Source of the DNA: Oscillospiraceae bacterium
GTDB taxonomy: Bacteria; Bacillota; Clostridia; Oscillospirales; Oscillospiraceae
Assembly: GCA_902791215.1 (NCBI GenBank)
Contig: CADAUZ010000009.1
Span: forward strand, 24,897 to 88,896
Direction of reading: 5' to 3'
Length of the DNA: 64,000 nucleotides
Part shown: positions 17,886-23,585 of the stretch, piece after piece
Numbering within the stretch: position 1 is the stretch's first letter
How the letters are laid out: each line of letters starts with the position of its first letter
Position numbers and translations under genes: made by a program
Notes under the pieces: generated by a model
Told to the model about the DNA's origin: nothing
What the model saw: the letters and a program-made list of their open reading frames with translations, nothing else
Databases searched by the model: none

Positions 17886-17913
17886 ATCCCCAATCCGACA
17901 AGAAAGGGGGTGG
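17884..17913 (+). promoter_or_regulatory. Module A: hairpin masking the ribosome binding site
   Basis: CCATCCCC at 17884-17891 can pair with GGGGGTGG at 17906-17913, which contains the Shine-Dalgarno sequence for the ATG at 17919. Module B keeps the same pairing with a different loop. Confidence 0.7.
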
Positions 17914-17918
17914 TGTGT

Positions 17919-18032
17919 ATGCGCTTGACCTTCCACATAAAGAAGTGGACTGTGACGATTATCGTCTATGAAACTTCCAAGAAGGCTAAAGCCAAAAACA
18001 CAAAAAAAGCAGCCGCCACTCCCGACAAGTGA
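17919..18032 (+). CDS. Module A small protein, 37 residues, possible type I toxin-like peptide
   Basis: The peptide starts MRLTFHIKKWTVTIIV, an alternating hydrophobic stretch, and continues with a basic tail rich in Lys ending ATPDK. It matches the module B peptide at 28 of 37 positions, and several codons differ only silently (R2, L3, T11, I14, A23, K24), which points to selection on the protein. GGGGG lies eight bases before the ATG but is masked by a hairpin. The stop codon lies inside a bidirectional terminator. The segment is too short and too polar to be a typical membrane-spanning Fst-type toxin. I do not recognise the family. A peptide toxin or a small regulatory protein are both possible. 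Confidence 0.75.
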   Translation: MRLTFHIKKWTVTIIVYETSKKAKAKNTKKAAATPDK

Positions 18033-18043
18033 CGGCTGTTTTT
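18002..18043. terminator. Module A: bidirectional terminator
   Basis: AGCCGCCACT and AGTGACGGCT enclose a 7-base loop. TTTTT follows on the plus strand and TTTTTTT on the minus strand, so it ends both convergent transcripts. It overlaps the stop codon of the small protein. Confidence 0.9.
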
Positions 18044-18104
18044 GCGGCTTAGGCTGCAAAATACTGTAACTTAAGGAGCTAACCGTGTGCGTGGTTTGCT
18101 CTTC
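18002..18104 (-). ncRNA. Module A: predicted antisense RNA, about 100 nt
   Basis: It would start about seven bases after the minus-strand TATAAT and end at the bidirectional terminator. It carries the leader GTGAAGAGC...GGTTAGCTCC shared with the mRNA. It is complementary to the mRNA only across the terminator stem and the last ORF codons (18002-18043). No conserved reading frame is apparent in it. Confidence 0.65.
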
Positions 18105-18110
18105 ACTGTT

Positions 18111-18139
18111 ATTATAAGGCCCTGACGGCGCTTTGTCAA
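18111..18139 (-). promoter_or_regulatory. Module A: promoter of the antisense RNA
   Basis: TTGACA, exactly 17 bases and TATAAT on the minus strand, a perfect consensus and stronger than the mRNA promoter. Confidence 0.92.
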
Positions 18140-18142
18140 GCG

Positions 18143-19000
18143 TTACAAATGTTTGTCAGCCAGCGCGGCGGCGATGCGCTGGCGGTTGGCCTGGCAGCCG
18201 TCCGGCTCGGTGAGCGTGACGCGGGTAAAGAGAATGTCCAGAAGGAAAAGCTGGGCAATGCGCGCGGGCACCGAGCCGTGCTCGAGCGGGCTTTCGTTCG
18301 AGCCGCACTGCAGCACCACGTCGGCAAGCTGGGCGCCGGGGGAGCGGGGAAAGCGCGTGATGAGGATGATTTTCGCGCCCTGCTCGCGCACAACAGTGAG
18401 CGTCTCCATCATGTCCTTTGTCGCGCCGGAGTAGGAGAAGAACAGCACCGCGTCGGCCTCGGTGAGTGTGGCGGCGGCGATGACCTGCATGTGGGAATCG
18501 GACACGGGGACAAACTTCCCGTCGTAGACCGAAAAGAGGTGCGCAGCCTCCGAGGCGAGGATCATGGACCCGCCCTGTCCCATGCACAGGACCTTTCGCG
18601 CGCCGCGCAAAATGGCGACGGCTCTGTCCAGCTCCGCCGGGCGCAGGAGGGAGAGGGTCTGCAGCATAGCCTCGCTCTCCACGGCGTAGAGCTTGCGGGC
18701 AAGCTCTATGGGGGCGTCGCTGTCGCGGATGGGCTTGTCCGCCGCGGCGGCGGGCTTGGGCGCGCCCGCGTTTGCGATGGCGAGCTTGAAGGCGTTGTAG
18801 CCCTTGTACCCGAGCCTCCGGCAAAAGCGCGACACGGTTGCCTCCGCCACGCCGCTTTCCTCCGCCAGCTCCCCGATGGACAGGTACTGCGAGCGGTCCC
18901 GGTGCTTGAGCACATAGTCGGCGGTTTTGCGCTCGGCGGCGGTCAGCTCATAATAGGACTGGCTGATGGTGTCGAATACGTTTGGAGTTGTGTCAGGCAT
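18143..19000 (-). CDS. RpiR/MurR-family regulator, probable sialic acid regulator
   Basis: The 285-residue protein has an N-terminal RpiR helix-turn-helix (about 1-80; YLSIGELAEESGVAEATVSR, FCRRLGYKGYNAFK) and a C-terminal SIS sugar-phosphate domain (about 120-260; KVLCMGQGGSMILASEAAH, LFFSYSGATKDMMET). RpiR proteins bind operators and sense phosphosugars. Sitting inside the nan locus on the same strand, it probably controls it, responding to ManNAc-6-P or GlcNAc-6-P as in other NanR/RpiR systems; that is inference. Its 3' end lies four bases from the antisense promoter of module A. Confidence 0.9.
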   Translation of the reverse strand: MPDTTPNVFDTISQSYYELTAAERKTADYVLKHRDRSQYLSIGELAEESGVAEATVSRFCRRLGYKGYNAFKLAIANAGAPKPAAAADKPIRDSDAPIELARKLYAVESEAMLQTLSLLRPAELDRAVAILRGARKVLCMGQGGSMILASEAAHLFSVYDGKFVPVSDSHMQVIAAATLTEADAVLFFSYSGATKDMMETLTVVREQGAKIILITRFPRSPGAQLADVVLQCGSNESPLEHGSVPARIAQLFLLDILFTRVTLTEPDGCQANRQRIAAALADKHL

Positions 19001-19037
19001 CTTGCGTCAGTCCTTTCAAACATCAAATACAGGCTTT

Positions 19038-19187
19038 CTTGGCTCCCCCTTTGGGGGAGCTGTCAGCGCCGTCCACGGCGATGACTGAGAGGGCCGTCAG
19101 ACGCGGTACAGAGTCGGCAGACCCTCTCCGTCATTCGCCTTGCGGGAGACGGCGAATGCCACCTCCCCCAGAGGGGGAGGCAAGAAG
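19038..19187. repeat. Dispersed repeat family A, copy 1
   Basis: The block runs from CTTGGCTCCCCCTTTGGGGG through ACTGAGAGGG and CCCTCTCC to CCCCCAGAGGGGGAGGCAAG. The same ends occur at 33382, 36366, 41842, 45064, 49123 and 56975, always between genes. Each half folds into short hairpins. Confidence 0.9.
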
Positions 19188-19194
19188 TTGTGCG

Positions 19195-20397
19195 TTACTC
19201 TCCCAGGATCTCGCCCATCATTACGTCCACCATCGTGAGCATGCGCGGCAGGTGGAACGGGCCTTTGAAGGTCGAGCCCTTGCAGGGAGGCTCGGTCGGC
19301 TTGCCGTCGCGGCGGAGGTAGCCGTACCACTCACCGTACTCAGGATCAGAGAAGTGCTCCTTGGAGTAGTCCAGCGTCTTGTAGAACCAGTCCAGATACT
19401 CCTCCTTGCCGGTGTCACGGTAGAGCATCAGGGAGGAAATGAGGATCTCATCGTGCGGCCACCAGAGCTTCATGTCGTGCTCGTAGGCCTCGGGGGGACG
19501 GCCCAGGCAGTCGATGAAGTAGAGAAGCCCGCCGTACTCCTTGTCCCAGCCGGCGTTGATGGCGCGGTTGAAGATGGTCTCGGCCTTGGCGACCAGTTCC
19601 CTGTCGCCGGTGCGCTTGGCGTGCTCTAAGAGGAACCACACGCCCTCGATGTCGTGGCCGGGGTTTACGATGCGGCCCTCGGTGAAGTCAAGGCGCGCCT
19701 CGCCGTTGGGGCCGACGTTTTCGAGGATGCAGCCCAGATCGTCCTTGACGTGGTAGCGGAAGATATCGTCCACGCACTCGGCGGCGCGCTGCTCGTAGAT
19801 GTCCCTGTGCTCGGGGTCGACGCGCATGAGGACGCTTGTCACGTTCAGATAGATCATCGGGATGCCGAAGGCGCGGCCGGTGCGGGTCCCGGGGATGGTT
19901 TTGGGGCCGAGACCGGCGGGGTCGGGCTTGCCGTGGGCGAGGTCCCAGTAGATATCATAGGCCCTGCGTGCGCGCGCGAGGCATTCCTTCTCGCCGGTGA
20001 CGCCGTAGTATTCGGCATTTGCCATGGCGTAGAAGGCCTCGGAGAAGTAGTAGCGGCGCTGGCGGAGGGGTGCGCCCTCGGCGGTGACGGTGAAGTACAT
20101 GCGCCCGCCCGCCTCACGGTTAAGGCAGTGGGCCTCCATGAAGTCAAGGCAGCTCTTCGACGCCTTGAGCCACTCGTCCTTCGCCCCGTAGAGATGGCAC
20201 AGCCAGGCGAAGATCCAGCCGCAGCGGCCCTGCATCCACACGCTCTTGTCGGTGGAGAAGACCTTGCCCTCACGATCGAGGCAGGTGTACACGCCGCCGT
20301 TGACGGGGTCCATGCCGTTTGTGAGCCAGAACTTGACGCAGCGGTCAAGCTCGGCCTGTATCCATTTGCGGCTTTCCGCAAGCTTTGCTCTGTCCAT
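19195..20397 (-). CDS. N-acylglucosamine 2-epimerase (RnBP/AGE type)
   Basis: This 400-residue alpha/alpha-barrel enzyme interconverts ManNAc and GlcNAc. Family marks are GRCGWIFAWLCHLYG, RRYYFSEAFYAMANAEYY, the catalytic-histidine segments NPGHDIEGVWFLLEH and MKLWWPHDEILIS, EYGEWYGYLRRDG, and a C-terminal KGPFHLPRMLT. It is the first gene of the nan cluster. Together with NanA and the ROK protein it suggests the route NanA, then epimerisation of free ManNAc to GlcNAc, then phosphorylation, as known for Bacteroides nanLET with RokA, rather than the NanK-NanE phosphate route. No NanE phosphate epimerase is visible in the window. Confidence 0.93.
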   Translation of the reverse strand: MDRAKLAESRKWIQAELDRCVKFWLTNGMDPVNGGVYTCLDREGKVFSTDKSVWMQGRCGWIFAWLCHLYGAKDEWLKASKSCLDFMEAHCLNREAGGRMYFTVTAEGAPLRQRRYYFSEAFYAMANAEYYGVTGEKECLARARRAYDIYWDLAHGKPDPAGLGPKTIPGTRTGRAFGIPMIYLNVTSVLMRVDPEHRDIYEQRAAECVDDIFRYHVKDDLGCILENVGPNGEARLDFTEGRIVNPGHDIEGVWFLLEHAKRTGDRELVAKAETIFNRAINAGWDKEYGGLLYFIDCLGRPPEAYEHDMKLWWPHDEILISSLMLYRDTGKEEYLDWFYKTLDYSKEHFSDPEYGEWYGYLRRDGKPTEPPCKGSTFKGPFHLPRMLTMVDVMMGEILGE

Positions 20398-20506
20398 GGA
20401 AAAAAAACCTCCTGAAAGAAAAGTTTCGATTTTACGGTACTTACAGTGTACCAGCCATGAAAGAAATTTTCAATATAAATATGATGTGAAATTTCAAAGA
20501 AAGAGG

Positions 20507-20535
20507 CTGACAAGAGGCCTCGCTGATGGTATAAT
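20507..20535 (+). promoter_or_regulatory. Promoter of the SGNH hydrolase gene
   Basis: CTGACA, 17 bases and TATAAT lie about 30 bases before the ATG at 20568, in the divergent gap with the epimerase gene. Confidence 0.75.
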
Positions 20536-20567
20536 CAAAGTAATACTTTACAAGGAGCGCGCGACCT

Positions 20568-21212
20568 ATGAAAAAACACATTGTCTGCTTCGGCGATTCC
20601 AATACCCACGGCTACTGCGCCGACCCCACCGACTGTGCCGACGGGGGAAACCGCTTCAACGAAAACGAGCGCTGGACCTGCCTGCTGCAGAAGGCGCTGG
20701 GGGAGGAATACCTGGTGCTGGAGGAGGGCCTGAGCGGCCGCACGACTGTTTTCTCCGACGCGCTGCATGAGTGCATGTCGGGCCTGGATTCGATCTATTC
20801 CTGCCTCATGAGCCATGAGCCGGTGGACCTTCTCATCCTCATGCTCGGCACCAACGACACCAAGGAGCGCTTTGCCGCCAACGCCCCCGCCATCGCCGTC
20901 GGCATGGAGCGGCTTATCAAAAAGTGCAAGAGCGTGGAGTGCTGGGGCGCGAAGGGGCCGAACATCCTTGTGGTCTGCCCGCCGCCGCTGGGCGCGGGAT
21001 TTCATGATGAGGTGATGGGCCGCGGCTGCGTGGAAAAGTCCGTCGCCCTGCCGCCGTACATGAAGGCCGTCGCGGAGAGAAACGGCGTACACTACCTCGA
21101 CGCGGGCGCGTTCTGCGAATTCAACCCCGTGGACTTTACCCACCTGACGGCAAAGGCCCACCGCGCGCTTGCCGGGAAGCTTGCCGAACTCGTACCCGGA
21201 CTGGTCGAATGA
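20568..21212 (+). CDS. SGNH/GDSL-family esterase
   Basis: This 214-residue cytoplasmic hydrolase has no signal peptide. Block I is CFGDSNTHGY with the catalytic serine, block III is MLGTNDTKERF, and block V is PVDFTHLTAKAH with the Asp-His pair. Length and motifs fit the arylesterase-like SGNH group that removes acyl groups from carbohydrates and small esters. Its position, divergent from the sialic acid epimerase, makes removal of O-acetyl groups from imported sialic acid attractive, but this is only inferred. GGAGC precedes the start. The end overlaps the next gene by four bases. Confidence 0.9.
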   Translation: MKKHIVCFGDSNTHGYCADPTDCADGGNRFNENERWTCLLQKALGEEYLVLEEGLSGRTTVFSDALHECMSGLDSIYSCLMSHEPVDLLILMLGTNDTKERFAANAPAIAVGMERLIKKCKSVECWGAKGPNILVVCPPPLGAGFHDEVMGRGCVEKSVALPPYMKAVAERNGVHYLDAGAFCEFNPVDFTHLTAKAHRALAGKLAELVPGLVE

Positions 21213-21811
21213 AGTTCCGGGCACTCTTCAATCCCGAAAGCTGGCTCTGGAAGCCGCTGGGATACCTCGGCGACCTTGTGATGCTGAGCCTTCTGTGGAC
21301 GGTCTTCTCCGTCCCGGTCGTGACGCTCGGCCCGGCCTCCGCCGCGCTGTACGACGCGGTGGTACACAGCGTAAGGCGCAAAGAGGACACGGTCCTGGTC
21401 CGCTTTTTCTCCACCTTTAAGCGGGAGCGCAAGCAGGGGATTCTCTCCACGCTGATCGTGCTTGCCGCTGCCGCCGTTTTGCTTGGCTTGCCGCTGCTCC
21501 TGCTGCGCGCGCGGGGCGGGGCGTATCTGCTCGCGGTGATGATCCTGCTGGCCTTCTTCCTGCTGTGCGTGGCATGCTGGCTCTGGCCTGTCCAGTCGCG
21601 CTTTGCCATGGGCCTCGGCGCGCTGCTGAATACCTCTGTGCGCCTTGCCTTCGGCCACATCCTGCGCAGCGCCGCCATGGCGATCCTCTGGGGCGCGGCG
21701 CTCTATGCGGGGCTTCGTTTTGCGGCGCCGTTTTTCGTCTGCCCGGCGCTCGCGGCGCTTTTGAGCAGCTATCTGATCGAGCCTGTTTTCCGAAGTTACG
21801 AACAGTCCTGA
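21209..21811 (+). CDS. YesL-like (DUF624) membrane protein
   Basis: The 200-residue product has five to six hydrophobic segments and begins FRALFNPESWLWKPLGYLGD, followed by SLLWTVFSVPVVTLGPASAA, the usual start of the YesL/DUF624 family. Family members are commonly found beside carbohydrate ABC transporter and polysaccharide-use genes; their biochemical role is not established. ATGA overlap with the esterase gene indicates one operon. Proximity to the nan locus fits the usual context. Confidence 0.82.
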   Translation: MKFRALFNPESWLWKPLGYLGDLVMLSLLWTVFSVPVVTLGPASAALYDAVVHSVRRKEDTVLVRFFSTFKRERKQGILSTLIVLAAAAVLLGLPLLLLRARGGAYLLAVMILLAFFLLCVACWLWPVQSRFAMGLGALLNTSVRLAFGHILRSAAMAILWGAALYAGLRFAAPFFVCPALAALLSSYLIEPVFRSYEQS

Positions 21812-21864
21812 CGCGACACGCGACCGCCCGGCACTTTAACATCCATGAAAAAAGAAAATGTGCG

Positions 21865-22180
21865 TATCGGCTTAACTCAGCTAACCCCGTCATTGCGAGA
21901 CCAGTTCTCAAACTGGTCGTGGCAATCCGCCCGCCGGAGGCACTAAAACACTCAGAAATCTTAACTGGCCGCTGGGAGGATTGCGGGCCGCCGCTGCCTG
22001 TGGCAGAGGAAGGCGGCACGGAATCTCCGCAGCCGCGCCATTGGCGGGCCGTCGCGCAGCAGGCCCAGGAATGGCAATGCGGCAAGGCGTTCAACGGATT
22101 GCCACACCAACGCGACGCGCGAGAAACGCGTGACGCGATCCACGCTTGTCGTGACATCGGTCACTGGTTCGCAATGACAC
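21865..22180. repeat. Dispersed repeat family B, copy 1
   Basis: It starts TATCGGCTTAACTCAG, continues GTCATTGCGAGACCAG and TGGCAATCCG, and includes several copies of GCAATGCGG-like and TTCGCAATGACA segments. It fills most of the 445-base gap between the YesL-like gene and the phosphatase gene. Related blocks lie at 28319-28513 and 37591-37838. Confidence 0.85.
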
Positions 22181-22256
22181 AGGACGGACATTTTCACCGT
22201 TGAACAAGGCCAAGACTGAATTCTTACCAGAAAATTAAGCGACAAGGAGAAAGAGA

Positions 22257-23570
22257 ATGAAAAAACGGATTGCAGCTTTGCTGATTGCCGTGCTGCTGCT
22301 CGGGCTGCTCCCGGCGGGGGCATGCGCCGAGGAGCCGGACGGCTATACGCTTGACCGCGTGGTGGTCCTGAGCCGCCACAATATCCGCTCCCCGCTGTCG
22401 GGCAGTGGGTCCCTGCTCGGCGACATCACGCCGCACGAATGGTTCAACTGGACGAGCAAGCCCAGCGAGCTGTCCCTGCGCGGGGCGCTGCTGGAGACCC
22501 TGATGGGCCAGTATTTCCGCCTGTGGCTGGAGGATGAGGGTCTTTTCCCGGAAAACTACCGCCCCGAAGACGGTGCCGTGCGCTTTTACGCAAACGCCAA
22601 GCAGCGCACCCTCGCCACGGCCCGCTATTTCTCGGCGGGGCTGCTGCCGGTGGCGGAGCTGGAGATCGAGAGCCATGCCCCCTATGACACCATGGACCCG
22701 ACCTTCAACCCGGTACTGACCTTCCTGACCGGGGAATACGCGGAGGATATCATCAGCCAGGTCGCCGAGATGGGCGGCGAGGCCGGGATACAGGGCATCC
22801 TCGACGGGCTTCATGACGCCATCGAACTGTTGATGGACACGGCGGATATCCGCGACAGCGAGGCGTATAAGAGCGGCGCGGCGGGAGATTTCCCGGAGGG
22901 TGAGACGAAACTGATCATCGAAGAGGGCAAGGAAGTCGGCATGACGGGCCCCATCAAGACCGCGACCTCGGTGGCCGACGCCATGACCCTCCAGTACTAC
23001 GAGGAAGCCGACCCCGTCAAGGCGGCCTTCGGCCATGCGCTCAAACGAGAGGACTGGCTCAAGCTGCACAGCATCGTGGACACCTATACCGATATGCTCT
23101 TCACAAGACCTCTGGTGTGCGTGAATGTGGCCAACCCGCTGCTGCGGGAGCTTCGCGCCGAGCTTGAGACGCAGGGACGGCGTTTCAGCTTCCTCTGCGG
23201 GCACGACTCCAACATCGCAAGCGTCCTGGCCGCGCTCGGGGCTGAGGAATACACGCTGCCGGAGACGATCGAGCCCAGGACGCCCATCGGCTGCAAGCTG
23301 GTATTCGAGCGCTGGCTGAACGGGGCAGGCGAGGCCTTCTGGAAGGTGAGCCTCGTCTACCAGAGCACGGACCAGCTGCGCGAATATACGCGCCTTACGC
23401 TGGATAATCCGCCCGTGAAGGCCCCGCTTGCCTTTGAGGGCGCGCAGACCAACGCCGACGGCATGATCGCGGAGACGGATCTTTTCGCCCTGTTCGACGG
23501 CGCGATCGACGCCTATGACGTTCTGCTCGAGCGCTACGGCGAAAGCGAGGAGCTCCCGAGCGCGGCGTGA
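22257..23570 (+). CDS. Secreted histidine-type acid phosphatase (phytase-like)
   Basis: The 437-residue protein has a signal peptide ending near PAGACA (residue 24). The catalytic signature is LSRHNIRSP: Arg40, His41 and Arg44, with Asn where most relatives have Gly (RHGxRxP). The proton-donor pair His316-Asp317 is in LCGHDSN, and YANAKQRTLATARYF is the usual RTxxSA-like region. Members of branch 2 histidine phosphatases include phytase and glucose-1-phosphatase, so it probably frees phosphate from organic phosphates outside the membrane. The MscS-like gene follows after 15 bases, presumably in one operon. Confidence 0.9.
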   Translation: MKKRIAALLIAVLLLGLLPAGACAEEPDGYTLDRVVVLSRHNIRSPLSGSGSLLGDITPHEWFNWTSKPSELSLRGALLETLMGQYFRLWLEDEGLFPENYRPEDGAVRFYANAKQRTLATARYFSAGLLPVAELEIESHAPYDTMDPTFNPVLTFLTGEYAEDIISQVAEMGGEAGIQGILDGLHDAIELLMDTADIRDSEAYKSGAAGDFPEGETKLIIEEGKEVGMTGPIKTATSVADAMTLQYYEEADPVKAAFGHALKREDWLKLHSIVDTYTDMLFTRPLVCVNVANPLLRELRAELETQGRRFSFLCGHDSNIASVLAALGAEEYTLPETIEPRTPIGCKLVFERWLNGAGEAFWKVSLVYQSTDQLREYTRLTLDNPPVKAPLAFEGAQTNADGMIAETDLFALFDGAIDAYDVLLERYGESEELPSAA

Positions 23571-23585
23571 GCTGATTGAGGTATT

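Noticed and set aside
17814..18059. 81-codon minus-strand frame through module A, with a similar one at 50630-50875
   Set aside because: The resemblance of these frames follows from conservation of the sense small ORF. They have no ribosome site, and they extend past the antisense RNA's predicted end.
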